Shown here: piece after piece, positions 35,668 through 44,087 of the stretch
How positions within the stretch are numbered: the stretch's first letter is position 1
Layout: every line of letters begins with the position of its first letter
Assembly: GCF_019645815.1 (NCBI RefSeq)
Contig: NZ_CP080997.1
Location: forward strand, 682,001-746,000
Direction: 5' to 3'
From: Mycolicibacter heraklionensis
GTDB lineage: Bacteria > Actinomycetota > Actinomycetes > Mycobacteriales > Mycobacteriaceae
DNA: 64,000 nt
The notes under the pieces: model-generated
Databases searched by the model: none
The model's input: the letters and a program-made list of their open reading frames with translations, nothing else
What the model was told of the DNA's origin: nothing
Program-made: the position numbers and the translations under genes

Positions 35668-37095
35668 ATGGCGTCCCCGATTCTGACCGCCGACTTTGCC
35701 CGCCAGTTCCCCGAACTCGCCCAGCCCTGGCAGGCCGCCACGCCACCGCAACCCGAGCTGCTGGTACTCAACGAGAGCCTGGCCGCCGAACTGGGTTTGG
35801 ACCCGGCCTGGCTGAAAAGTCCCGACGGCCTAAAACTGCTGACCGGTAACGACGTTCCCGACGGTGCCATTCCAGTGGCCCAGGCCTATGCCGGACACCA
35901 GTTCGGCAACTACGTGCCACTGCTCGGTGACGGCCGCGCCCTGCTGCTCGGTGAACTCGACGGCGAGCACCGACACGACATCCACCTCAAGGGCTCCGGG
36001 CCCACCCCGTTCGCCCGCGGCGGCGACGGCCTGGCCGTGGTGGGCCCGATGCTGCGCGAATACGTGATCAGCGAAGCCATGCACGCTCTGGGGATCCCCA
36101 CCACCCGTTCCCTGGCCGTGGTCGCCACCGGAGCTCAGGTGCAACGGGAGACCCCGCTGCCCGGGGCGGTACTGACCCGCATCGCCGCCAGCCACCTGCG
36201 GGTCGGCAGCTTCCAACTCGTCGCCCAGCAGGCTCGTGCCACCGGTGACCTGGGGCTGCTGCGGCGGTTGGCCGACTACGCGATCGCCCGGCACTACCCC
36301 GATGCCGTACACGCCGAAAACCCTTACCTGGCAATGCTTCAGGGGGTGCTTGAGGCCCAGGCGTCGCTGATCGCGAAGTGGATGCACGTCGGATTCGTGC
36401 ACGGGGTGATGAACACCGACAACATGTCCATCTCCGGGGAGACCATCGATTACGGGCCGTGCGCATTCATGGAGGCTTACGACCCGGCGACGGTGTTCAG
36501 CTCCATCGACTACGCCGGGCGCTACGCCTACGGCAACCAGCCGCTGGTCGCGCAATGGAACCTGGCCCGGTTCGCCGAGACCATCCTGCCGCTGCTCGCC
36601 GCCACCGAGGAGCTGGCGCTGTCGGTGGCGGTCGAAACCCTCGAAGGGTTCATGCCGCGCTACCACGGTCTCTGGTCGGCGGGGATGCTGGCGAAGTTCG
36701 GGCTGTCCGCCAGCGTGGAGGCCGCCGCGCTGATCGACCAGGCGTTGGCGCTCATGACCGACAATCAGGTGGACTACACCTCGTTCTTCCGGCAGCTGGC
36801 GGCGGCCGGGCGCGGTGACGTCGATGCACTGCCCGCGGTGTTCGGTGACTGGCTGCAGCGCTGGCGGGCCATGCGGCCCGACGTCGACGCAATGGACCGG
36901 GTCAACCCGGTCTACATTGCGCGCAATCACCTGGTGGAGCAGGCGTTGACGTCCGCGATGCGCGGCGACCTGGCGCCGGTGGAAAAGCTGCTCGGCGTGA
37001 TCACTGATCCCTACCGCGAGCGCGACGGCCTGGAGGCATACGCCGCGCCGGCACCGCCGGAGTTCGGTGCCTACCGCACGTTCTGCGGGACTTGA
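35668..37095 (+). CDS. selO: SelO/YdiU protein adenylyltransferase
   Basis: 475 aa. Kinase-fold AMPylase: [40 protein letters not shown], the catalytic loop [13 protein letters not shown] and metal-binding [14 protein letters not shown]. The C-terminus ends TFCGT, the cysteine form of the selenocysteine motif in eukaryotic SelO. It AMPylates redox proteins. Length is normal for bacterial SelO. Confidence 0.95.
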   Translation: MASPILTADFARQFPELAQPWQAATPPQPELLVLNESLAAELGLDPAWLKSPDGLKLLTGNDVPDGAIPVAQAYAGHQFGNYVPLLGDGRALLLGELDGEHRHDIHLKGSGPTPFARGGDGLAVVGPMLREYVISEAMHALGIPTTRSLAVVATGAQVQRETPLPGAVLTRIAASHLRVGSFQLVAQQARATGDLGLLRRLADYAIARHYPDAVHAENPYLAMLQGVLEAQASLIAKWMHVGFVHGVMNTDNMSISGETIDYGPCAFMEAYDPATVFSSIDYAGRYAYGNQPLVAQWNLARFAETILPLLAATEELALSVAVETLEGFMPRYHGLWSAGMLAKFGLSASVEAAALIDQALALMTDNQVDYTSFFRQLAAAGRGDVDALPAVFGDWLQRWRAMRPDVDAMDRVNPVYIARNHLVEQALTSAMRGDLAPVEKLLGVITDPYRERDGLEAYAAPAPPEFGAYRTFCGT

Positions 37096-37130
37096 GCTGT
37101 CAGACCCTGCGGCGACCCTAACTACCAAGG

Positions 37131-37146
37131 TACCATTTCAATGGTA
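37131..37146. promoter_or_regulatory. Inverted repeat before vapB
   Basis: TACCAT–ttca–ATGGTA, 15 bp before the vapB ATG, beside further GGTACC/GGTACCA elements (37129–37135, 37151–37157). It is a probable VapB(C) autoregulatory operator. Confidence 0.6.
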
Positions 37147-37160
37147 GGAGGGTACCAATC

Positions 37161-37403
37161 ATGGCGTTGAACATCAAAGATCCAGCGGTTCATGAAGCGG
37201 TCAAAGAGATCGCCCGGATCACCGGCGAATCCCAGGCGCAGGCGGTGGCCACCGCGGTGCGCGACCGGCTTGTCCACGTGCAGGCGGACGCCGCCGCCGC
37301 GCGGCTACTGGCCATCGGAAGGCGGACCGCCGCCCGGATGAGCCCGGAAACCAAGCGGCTGGACCACGGCACTCTGCTCTATGACCAGCACGGAATGCCA
37401 TGA
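37161..37403 (+). CDS. vapB: VapB antitoxin (VapB30-like)
   Basis: 80 aa. Psk-type ribbon-helix-helix start ([37 protein letters not shown]) with a C-terminal toxin-wrapping tail ([16 protein letters not shown]). It matches the M. tuberculosis VapB30 type. AGGAGGG precedes the ATG. The stop overlaps the vapC start (ATGA). Confidence 0.9.
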   Translation: MALNIKDPAVHEAVKEIARITGESQAQAVATAVRDRLVHVQADAAAARLLAIGRRTAARMSPETKRLDHGTLLYDQHGMP

Positions 37404-37798
37404 TCGTCGACACGTCGGCGATCATCGCGATCCTTCGGGATGAAGATGACGCGCCCCGCTACGCCCGGGCCATCGCCGGGGCGCAATCGCGTCGGCTGTC
37501 CGCGGCGGCGTACCTCGAATGTGGGATCGTCTTGGATTCGCAGCGCGATCCGATCATCAGCAGAGCCTTGGATGAACTCCTCGACGACGCCGGTTTTGTC
37601 ATCGAGCCGGTCACCGAACGACAAGCCAGGCTCGCCAGGCAGGCCTACGCGGATTTCGGCAAGGGCAGCAGCCATCCTGCGGGGTTGAACTTCGGTGACT
37701 GTCTTTCGTATGCACTGGCGACGGACCTTCGCGAACCGCTGCTGTGGAAGGGCGACGACTTCGGGTACACCGGAATACGTTCGGCCTGCGACGAGTAG
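37400..37798 (+). CDS. vapC: VapC toxin, PIN-domain ribonuclease (VapC30-like)
   Basis: 132 aa. PIN domain acidic residues: Asp4 in [12 protein letters not shown], Glu40 in [10 protein letters not shown], Asp in [12 protein letters not shown] and the last Asp in [11 protein letters not shown]. The complete triad suggests an active RNase. Coupled with vapB by a 4-bp overlap. Confidence 0.92.
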   Translation: MIVDTSAIIAILRDEDDAPRYARAIAGAQSRRLSAAAYLECGIVLDSQRDPIISRALDELLDDAGFVIEPVTERQARLARQAYADFGKGSSHPAGLNFGDCLSYALATDLREPLLWKGDDFGYTGIRSACDE

Positions 37799-37814
37799 GC
37801 GGCCGCGTCCGGGC

Positions 37815-40148
37815 CTAATCCGGGGTGGACAACGCGGCCTCGTGCGTGCCCCGGTGAGCCCGATGCGCACCGTGATGCGCCGGCACGTGCGGGGTCCGAA
37901 GCCCCGGCGGCGCGGCATGGCGACCCGTTGAACCGCCGTTCTCACTGATCTCGAAGCGCCGCGCCAGCCAGGCCAGCGGGCCGGGCGCCCACCAGTTCCA
38001 ACTGCCCATCAGGTGCATGAACGCCGGCACCAACACCATCCGGATCAGGGTGGCATCCACCAGCACCGCCAGCGTCAGACCGAGCCCGAGCATCCGCATG
38101 AACGACACCTGCGCGGCGATCAACGCTGCGAACGAGATCGACATGATCAGCGCTGCAGCGGTGATCACCCGAGCGGTGTGCGCCACCCCGAGCGACACAC
38201 TCTCGTCGTTGTCGGCGCGGGTGCGACCCGAGGCCAGCCAGTACTCCCGGATCCGGGACACCAGGAACACCTCGTAGTCCATCGACAGCCCGAACGAGAT
38301 GCAGAACAACAACACCGGCACGTTGGCGACCAACATGCCGGTGGGCGTCGTGCCCAACGCCCCGAGATGCCCGTCCTGGAATATCCAGACCAGCGCCCCG
38401 AACGCGGCGGCCAGCGACAAGATGTTGAGGATCAGCGCCTTGAGCGGCATCACCACGCTGCCGGTCAACAGGAACAGCAGCGCGAAGGTGATGGCGGCGA
38501 TCAGCCCCATGACCAGAGGCAGCCGGTCGGTGATCGCATTGACGCTGTCGCGGTTGATCTGCGCCAGCCCAGCCATCTGTACCGGACGCTGGCCCGGGCC
38601 CGGCACCTGGTGCAGCAGATCGAGCTGGGTTTCGGAACGCTGTGAAAACAGCGGGGCGGTGCTGGCGACCGTCAGCAACACGGTGTCGTCTTTGATCCCG
38701 GTAGCCGCTGCGGGATCGCCGACCCGCTCGCCGTTGACGAAGGTGCCGGTCGGCGCCGACACCGACGACACCTCCGGTACCCGGGACAGCTCGGCGGCAT
38801 AGCGGTCCAGTTCCTCGGGCGTAACGCTGTGCGCGTCACGGACCACGATCGGTACCGCCCGGTCGGAGTCGTCGGCGAACCGCTCGCGCAGTGCGTCGCC
38901 GACCTGGTGCGCCGACGCGGTACTCGGCAGCACCCGGTCATCGGGGTAGCCCCACCTCACCCCGAGGAACGGCACTCCGACCGACACCAGCAGCGTGACC
39001 ACCACCAGACCGATCGGCACCGCGTGGCGGGCCACGAACTTCGTTGACCGGTACCAGAATCCCTGCTCAATCGGGCGGGCGACGGGCGCGGGCCGCCGCA
39101 ACAAACGGCGAATGGGGCGATGCAGATCCAGGGCGTCGAGCCGGGGTCCCAGCAGCGCGATCGCCGCCGGCGTCACCGTGGTCGCGGCGAGCGCCACGAA
39201 CGTCACCGTCGCCACCCCGGCGTAGGCGAACGACTTGAGGAAGTACATCGGGAACAAGACCATGGCCGCCATCGACAGCGCGACCGTGATCGCCGAGAAC
39301 AGCACGGTGCGACCGGCGGTGGCCATGGTTCGGATCAGCGCGCGATCGGGGGCGGCGCCCTCGGCCAGCTCGTCGCGGTAGCGGTTGATGATCAGCAGCG
39401 TGTAGTCGATCGCCAGTGCCAAGCCCATCGCGGTGGTGAGGTTCATCGCGAAGATCGACACATCGGTGCCCAGCGTGATCAGCCGCAGCACCGCCATCGA
39501 GCCCACGATGGCCAGACCGCCGAGCGCCACGGGCAATGCCGCGGCCAACAGACCGCCGAACACCCACACCAGCACCGCGAAGCTCAGCGGGATCGCGATC
39601 GACTCCATCAGCAGCAGGTCATGTTGATTCTGGTGATTGATCTGCGCGTAGACCATCGCACCGCCGCCGGCGCGAACGCTGACCCCGTCCCGGTCGTGCG
39701 CCACCTGGTCGGCCAGGGTGCGGGCGTACTTCTGCGCGTCGTTCTCGCCGCCTCTGAGGTTGGCTACGATCAGGCCGGCGAAGCCGTCGGTGCTGATGAG
39801 TCGGGCGGCCGCCGACGGCGGATCCGTCCACGGCGAGGCGACGTTGAAGACCAACGGCGACTGCTGCAGCTGTCCGGCGATCTCGGTGCCGACCGTGCGG
39901 GCCCGTTCGCTGTCGGCGCCGTCGGGTGAACTCACCAGAATCAGCAGCTGCTGGTCACTCTGGCCGAACTTGTCGGTCAACAGCGCAGTGGCCTGCGCGG
40001 ACTCCGACCCGGGGTCCTGAAAGCCGCCCGCGGACAGCTTGTCGGCCACCGGGATCCCGAACACTGCGGCTGCGACCATCACCAGCCCGGCCAGGGCTAG
40101 GACGCGGCGCGGAGCGGCGAGGGCCAGCAGGGCGATCCGGTGCAGCAC
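37815..40148 (-). CDS. MmpL-family RND transporter
   Basis: 777 aa from GTG at 40148 (GGAAGG properly spaced); an 81-bp longer frame would start upstream of the promoter-like site. Two RND repeats: spans 1 and 7 precede periplasmic domains (residues 45–190 and 420–540). The span-4 signature AMGLALAIDYTLLIINRYRD and its second copy SFGLSMDYEVFLVSRIREYW hold the proton-relay Asp-Tyr pairs. The C-terminus is His-rich (HVPAHHGAHRAHRG). It exports lipids or small molecules; beside a SigL-type biosynthetic cluster the cargo may be that cluster's product. Confidence 0.9.
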   Translation of the reverse strand: MLHRIALLALAAPRRVLALAGLVMVAAAVFGIPVADKLSAGGFQDPGSESAQATALLTDKFGQSDQQLLILVSSPDGADSERARTVGTEIAGQLQQSPLVFNVASPWTDPPSAAARLISTDGFAGLIVANLRGGENDAQKYARTLADQVAHDRDGVSVRAGGGAMVYAQINHQNQHDLLLMESIAIPLSFAVLVWVFGGLLAAALPVALGGLAIVGSMAVLRLITLGTDVSIFAMNLTTAMGLALAIDYTLLIINRYRDELAEGAAPDRALIRTMATAGRTVLFSAITVALSMAAMVLFPMYFLKSFAYAGVATVTFVALAATTVTPAAIALLGPRLDALDLHRPIRRLLRRPAPVARPIEQGFWYRSTKFVARHAVPIGLVVVTLLVSVGVPFLGVRWGYPDDRVLPSTASAHQVGDALRERFADDSDRAVPIVVRDAHSVTPEELDRYAAELSRVPEVSSVSAPTGTFVNGERVGDPAAATGIKDDTVLLTVASTAPLFSQRSETQLDLLHQVPGPGQRPVQMAGLAQINRDSVNAITDRLPLVMGLIAAITFALLFLLTGSVVMPLKALILNILSLAAAFGALVWIFQDGHLGALGTTPTGMLVANVPVLLFCISFGLSMDYEVFLVSRIREYWLASGRTRADNDESVSLGVAHTARVITAAALIMSISFAALIAAQVSFMRMLGLGLTLAVLVDATLIRMVLVPAFMHLMGSWNWWAPGPLAWLARRFEISENGGSTGRHAAPPGLRTPHVPAHHGAHRAHRGTHEAALSTPD

Positions 40149-40207
40149 GTAGTGACCTTCCGCCGAAATGGTCAACCGAAGATGCCGACGGGCATCCCTC
40201 CCGACAA

Positions 40208-40235
40208 GATACGTAGTGGACAGCCCCACCGTTCA
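40208..40235 (-). promoter_or_regulatory. SigL-like promoter for the MmpL gene (two mismatches)
   Basis: Minus strand TGAACG–N16–CGTATC, against consensus TGAACC–N16–CGTGTC. It would start a transcript about 55 nt before the GTG at 40148. Confidence 0.4.
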
Positions 40236-40260
40236 AAATTCGCCAGCTACGCCGCGCCGT

Positions 40261-40288
40261 TGAACCACGGCCCCGGCGGTACCGTGAC
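40261..40288 (+). promoter_or_regulatory. SigL-like promoter for the FAD oxidoreductase gene (one mismatch)
   Basis: TGAACC–N16–CGTGAC. The expected start of transcription falls at or next to the ATG at 40295 of a 13-codon leader ORF that ends overlapping the GTG of the oxidoreductase. Confidence 0.55.
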
Positions 40289-40294
40289 CTCGAC

Positions 40295-40336
40295 ATGAGG
40301 ATTCGGGCGGCGAACGTCTTGCTGGGGCGCCGGTGA
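40295..40336 (+). CDS. Possible 13-residue leaderless leader peptide
   Basis: ATG at 40295 encodes MRIRAANVLLGRR and its TGA (40334–40336) overlaps the GTG (40333) of the next gene, forming GTGA. The ATG is 7 nt after the -10-like element, so the mRNA may be leaderless, and the oxidoreductase could be translated by re-initiation. Confidence 0.3.
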   Translation: MRIRAANVLLGRR

Positions 40337-41349
40337 CCGGCTTCGACGCCGACCTGCTGATCGTCGGTGGCGGGCCGGGGGGACTGGCCACGGCGTTGTG
40401 CGCTCGGCAGCAGGGACTTTCGGTGATCGTCGCCGATCCCCGGGCCAGCCCGATCGACAAGGCCTGCGGGGAGGGCCTGATGCCCGGTGGGCTGGCCGTG
40501 CTGAAGTCGCTCGGGGTGGACCCGGTCGGTATGCCGCTGCGCGGCATCAACTACCTCGACGAGCAGCGCCGGGCCGAGGCGTCCTTTCGCAACGGCCCGG
40601 GGCGCGGCGTGCGACGCACCACCCTGCATGCCGCCCTGACCGATCGGGCCAAGCAGACCGACGTCGACTGGATCGCCACGCGGGTGGACAACGTCGTTCA
40701 AGACGCCGGGGGAGTCACGGCGGGCGGCATTCGGGCCAGATGGTTGGTCGCCGCCGACGGGCTGCACTCCGTCGTCCGCCGCGCCGTCGGGATCTCCTGT
40801 GTCGCAGGCGCTCCGCGGCGCTTCGGGCTGCGATGGCACTACCAGGTGCCGGTGTGGTCGGAGTTCGTCGAGGTGCACTGGTCGCGGTGGGGGGAGGCCT
40901 ACGTGACGCCGGTAGAACCTGGCCTGGTGGGCGTCGCCATCTTGTCGCCGCACCGCCCGCAGCTCGACTGGTTTCCTGCCCTGGCGGCCCGCCTCGCCGA
41001 CGCCCAACGTGGTCCCGCGCGCGGCTGCGGCCCTATGCGGCAAGTGGTTTCGCGCCGCGTCGTCGGCCGGGTGCTGCTGGTCGGTGACGCCGCCGGCTAC
41101 GAGGATGCGCTGACCGGTGAAGGCGTCAGCCTGGCCGTCAAACAGGCCGCTGCCGCCGTCGCGGCGATCGTCGACGACAACCCGTCGTCCTACGAGCGCA
41201 CCTGGCACTCGATCACTCGCCGCTATCGACTGCTCACCCGCGGCCTGGTGCTGGCCAGCGCGTGGCAGCCGGCCCGACGGGCTGTGGTCCCCGCGTGTTG
41301 TGCACTGCCAGCGGCGTTTGGCCGCGCGGTGCATCTGCTGGCGCATTGA
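40333..41349 (+). CDS. FAD-dependent oxidoreductase (geranylgeranyl-reductase/type III PKS-associated type)
   Basis: 338 aa from GTG. FAD motif ADLLIVGGGPGGLATALCAR, then DKACGEGLMPGGLAVLKSLG and the GD motif VLLVGDAAGYEDALTGEGVS. The family reduces or oxidises polyketide and isoprenoid substrates. From memory the size and type fit Rv1138c, a SigL-dependent gene of M. tuberculosis. Its last 116 bp overlap, in antisense, the end of the aminotransferase gene. Confidence 0.85.
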   Translation: MTGFDADLLIVGGGPGGLATALCARQQGLSVIVADPRASPIDKACGEGLMPGGLAVLKSLGVDPVGMPLRGINYLDEQRRAEASFRNGPGRGVRRTTLHAALTDRAKQTDVDWIATRVDNVVQDAGGVTAGGIRARWLVAADGLHSVVRRAVGISCVAGAPRRFGLRWHYQVPVWSEFVEVHWSRWGEAYVTPVEPGLVGVAILSPHRPQLDWFPALAARLADAQRGPARGCGPMRQVVSRRVVGRVLLVGDAAGYEDALTGEGVSLAVKQAAAAVAAIVDDNPSSYERTWHSITRRYRLLTRGLVLASAWQPARRAVVPACCALPAAFGRAVHLLAH

Positions 41350-42385
41350 GTGTCCGCTCGACGGCGGACAACACCATCCGGGTGGAGCCGCGGGAACCGA
41401 CCGTGATCCGCACCGCCCCATCGGGATAGCTCCGGACCCGCAGGCCGCTGTCGGCGAAGACCTCGCTCCAGGGCCGACCCGTCGCCGGCAGATACACAAA
41501 GTTCGCGTGGGAATCGGTGGTGTACGCACCCGATGCCCGCAGCCGGGCCCGCAGATAGCTGCGTTCGGCGACGATATGCGCGATGCGCTGCTCCAGCTGT
41601 TCTTCGGCCGCGTAGGAAGCGGCCACCGCCACCGTGCAGCCGGCGCTGATGCCGAACGGCAGCTGCATGGACCACAGCAGACCGGCCAGCTTCGGTGCCG
41701 CCAGCGCGTAGCCGATTCGTAGGCCGGCCAGGCCGTAGGCTTTGGAGAAGGTGCGCAGCACAATCACATTCGGGAAACGTGCAATGAGTCTCGGGACGTC
41801 GATGCGCTGGCTCGGTGCGACGAATTCGATGTAGGCCTCGTCGAGCAGCACGATGGTATCGGCGGGAACGTCGGCGACCAGCCGTTCGACATCGGCGACG
41901 GACTCCAGGGTTCCGGTCGGGTTATGCGGGCGGCATAACACCAGCACCCGGGCGTCCTTGGCCGCCTGGGCCATCGCGGCCAGTTCGTGATGGCCGTAGC
42001 TGTCCAGGGGGACGTCGACCGCGGTCAGCCCGGCCATCTGCGCAAAAACGGGATAGCCCTCAAAAGTCGGCTTGCTCAGTACGATTCGCTCACCAGGAGC
42101 TGCTACCGCCTGCAGCACTCGCATGGCCAGCCCGGATGCCCCCGGCCCGAGCGCCACGTTCTCCTCGGCCACGCCGGCGTGGTCTGCCACCAGTCGGCGT
42201 AGCCGGGTGGGCAGGAAGTCCGGATAGCGGTTGGCCGCCCCGATGAAGTCAACCAGCGCGGCGCGCACCGCCGGAAGCGGCGGTAGCGGGTTCTCGTTGA
42301 GCGACAACGCACACGGGTCGACCGCCGGCGGAAGTGCGCTGCGAAGATGCGTGGTGACCGAATCCGCGTGCGCCGCCGAGGTCAT
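41234..42385 (-). CDS. HisC-like PLP-dependent aminotransferase
   Basis: 383 aa from ATG at 42385. Fold type I: SLNENPLPPLPAVRAAL, GPGASGLAMRVLQAV, RPHNPTGTLESV, LLDEAYIEFV, the PLP lysine in TFSKAYGLAGLRIGYA, and the C-terminal VRITVGSRGSTRMVLSAVE. It resembles histidinol-phosphate aminotransferases but lies in a biosynthetic cluster rather than a his operon, so the amine acceptor is probably a cluster intermediate. Coupled to the KAS III gene (ATGA overlap). The 3' end extends antisense into the FAD oxidoreductase gene. Confidence 0.87.
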   Translation of the reverse strand: MTSAAHADSVTTHLRSALPPAVDPCALSLNENPLPPLPAVRAALVDFIGAANRYPDFLPTRLRRLVADHAGVAEENVALGPGASGLAMRVLQAVAAPGERIVLSKPTFEGYPVFAQMAGLTAVDVPLDSYGHHELAAMAQAAKDARVLVLCRPHNPTGTLESVADVERLVADVPADTIVLLDEAYIEFVAPSQRIDVPRLIARFPNVIVLRTFSKAYGLAGLRIGYALAAPKLAGLLWSMQLPFGISAGCTVAVAASYAAEEQLEQRIAHIVAERSYLRARLRASGAYTTDSHANFVYLPATGRPWSEVFADSGLRVRSYPDGAVRITVGSRGSTRMVLSAVERTLNAPADAPRGQTPLAVHNTRGPQPVGPAATRWPAPGRG

Positions 42386-43413
42386 CGCGGCCGTCCGCCC
42401 CATCGGATGGCCGCCGCACCGGCGAAGTCGCCGGCGTGCGCGAAGCCGGCCATCACCACCACCTCGCCCGGCTGCAGCCGGTTGCCGGTGATCGCCCGAT
42501 CCAGATTGATCGGGATGCCGGCGCCGAACAGGTTGCCGCACTCATCAAAGGTGTCGACGTGCCGCGACTCGGGGACTTCGAGTGCTTCCCGCCAATTGCG
42601 CAGAAAGACCCGGTTGGGCTGGTTGGTGACCAGGAGTCCGATATCCGAGGGGGACAGGCCGTTGCGATGACAGACCGCGAGAGCGACTTCGGGAACCTGC
42701 CGGTTACCGCGCGCGAGCACCTTGGTGATCTTGTCTTCGGTGAAACCGATGTAGGGGGCGCCGGGTCCGGGCTGCCACCACTTACGGGGCGGATCGATCG
42801 TGTAGGTCATGTCGCCGGCGTACTGGCCGTAGGTTCGGCACTCGACATCGAGGATCGGCGACGCGTCGGATCGGGTGAGCAGCCCTACCGCGGCGCCGTC
42901 ACCGGGAACCGACGCCTGCGACTTACCCCGTACTTCGGGATGATCGAAGACTTGGCCGGCGGCGTTCTGCGCGATCGCGATCAATGCGCTGCGCCCCACG
43001 CCGGCCGACAATAACTGCCGGGCCATGTTGAGCCCGAGAATGAAAGCGGCGCATCCGCCATTGTTCAGGTCCAGCACGGTGGAGGGACGCATCCCCAACC
43101 GGTGGGCGATGCCGCCGCCCGCGCCGCAGAACGGGATGTCCGGCAACTGGGTGTGGGTGATCAAGACGTCGACGTTCTCGATGACGTCGCGGCCGTGGCG
43201 CTCGATGATTCCCTGCGCCGCCTGCTCGACCATGTCGACGGCGGACTCGTCGGCGCCCACGTGATGGCGAAGTCGGGGCGCGCGGAACATCAGGTTGTCG
43301 CGCAACGCATCCGATTCGGCGTACTGCGTGTAGTAGTCGGCGGTGATGGGTTCGCCGGGAAGATAACTGGAGACGTCGATCAGGCTGACTTCGGATTCGC
43401 TGGGCTGGGACAT
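42382..43413 (-). CDS. 3-oxoacyl-ACP synthase III-like condensing/acyltransferase enzyme
   Basis: 343 aa from ATG at 43413, with GAGGCG spaced before it. Thiolase fold with Cys121 in LNNGGCAAFI and Asn294 in ECGNLFGAGIPINL, the usual positions of the KAS III nucleophile and Asn. The usual His of the PHQAN motif is replaced: the segment reads VTNQPNR (Asn264). That loss points away from ordinary decarboxylative condensation and toward acyl transfer or an unusual condensation. It sits 8 bp after the SRPBCC gene and overlaps the aminotransferase. Confidence 0.85.
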   Translation of the reverse strand: MSQPSESEVSLIDVSSYLPGEPITADYYTQYAESDALRDNLMFRAPRLRHHVGADESAVDMVEQAAQGIIERHGRDVIENVDVLITHTQLPDIPFCGAGGGIAHRLGMRPSTVLDLNNGGCAAFILGLNMARQLLSAGVGRSALIAIAQNAAGQVFDHPEVRGKSQASVPGDGAAVGLLTRSDASPILDVECRTYGQYAGDMTYTIDPPRKWWQPGPGAPYIGFTEDKITKVLARGNRQVPEVALAVCHRNGLSPSDIGLLVTNQPNRVFLRNWREALEVPESRHVDTFDECGNLFGAGIPINLDRAITGNRLQPGEVVVMAGFAHAGDFAGAAAIRWGGRPR

Positions 43414-43421
43414 GTTTCGCC

Positions 43422-44087
43422 TCATCGCATCCAGAATGGGGTGACCGGCAGACCGTTGTGGTGCCGGTATTCGGCAATCGCCTTCAGATTCTTCAGTTCC
43501 AGGAGGTGACCGGCACTGAACATGTCCCAGAAGTCGCCAACCCACACCGGGCGCTGGGGTGGCGCGGTGTCCGGATAGGGGTTGTGGTCGTAGAACGGGT
43601 GGTGGCAATTAGTCCACAGCACAACCGATCCGGGCTTGTTCAGCACCACCTGGGCGTCGACGATCCGGATCAGGTAGACCATCCACAGGTGGTCGGGCTG
43701 GTCCCAGGCGCAGTGGTAGTCCACCGTGAGGGCTTCCCGGTTGGAGACGGTGCGGGTGTAGATCTTGGTCTCCGAACCCAGTCGGTCGTAGGCGAGCCAG
43801 AGGCCTGGTTCGTCGGTGGGGGTGAAGCCGCGCAGGCTGTAGGTCCACTCTTCCAGGCATCGCGTATCGGAGAGGTAGTCGAACAATTCATCTGGGGGAC
43901 AGTCGATGTAGTCGTTGACGGTGCAGTAGTCGCCGAACACCACGTCGTGGGGGTAGACCGAATGCATCATCTCCATGATGATCGGGGTGGCGACCTCCCG
44001 GGGACTGGTCTCGACCCGCACCAAGCCGTCGATAGGCCCGGGCGTCCCGGTGTGGACGCTGATATCAGCGAGGGCTGGTAGCGACAT
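43422..44087 (-). CDS. SRPBCC/aromatase-cyclase-like protein
   Basis: 221 aa. START-like fold, with NDYIDCPPDELFDYLSDTRC, WTYSLRGFTPTDEPGLWLAY and NCHHPFYDHNPYPDTAPPQR. The family includes polyketide cyclases and small-molecule carriers. Overlaps the ThDP gene by 23 bp and lies 8 bp before the KAS III gene, so it is translationally tied to both. It may shape or carry the ThDP/KAS product. Confidence 0.75.
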   Translation of the reverse strand: MSLPALADISVHTGTPGPIDGLVRVETSPREVATPIIMEMMHSVYPHDVVFGDYCTVNDYIDCPPDELFDYLSDTRCLEEWTYSLRGFTPTDEPGLWLAYDRLGSETKIYTRTVSNREALTVDYHCAWDQPDHLWMVYLIRIVDAQVVLNKPGSVVLWTNCHHPFYDHNPYPDTAPPQRPVWVGDFWDMFSAGHLLELKNLKAIAEYRHHNGLPVTPFWMR

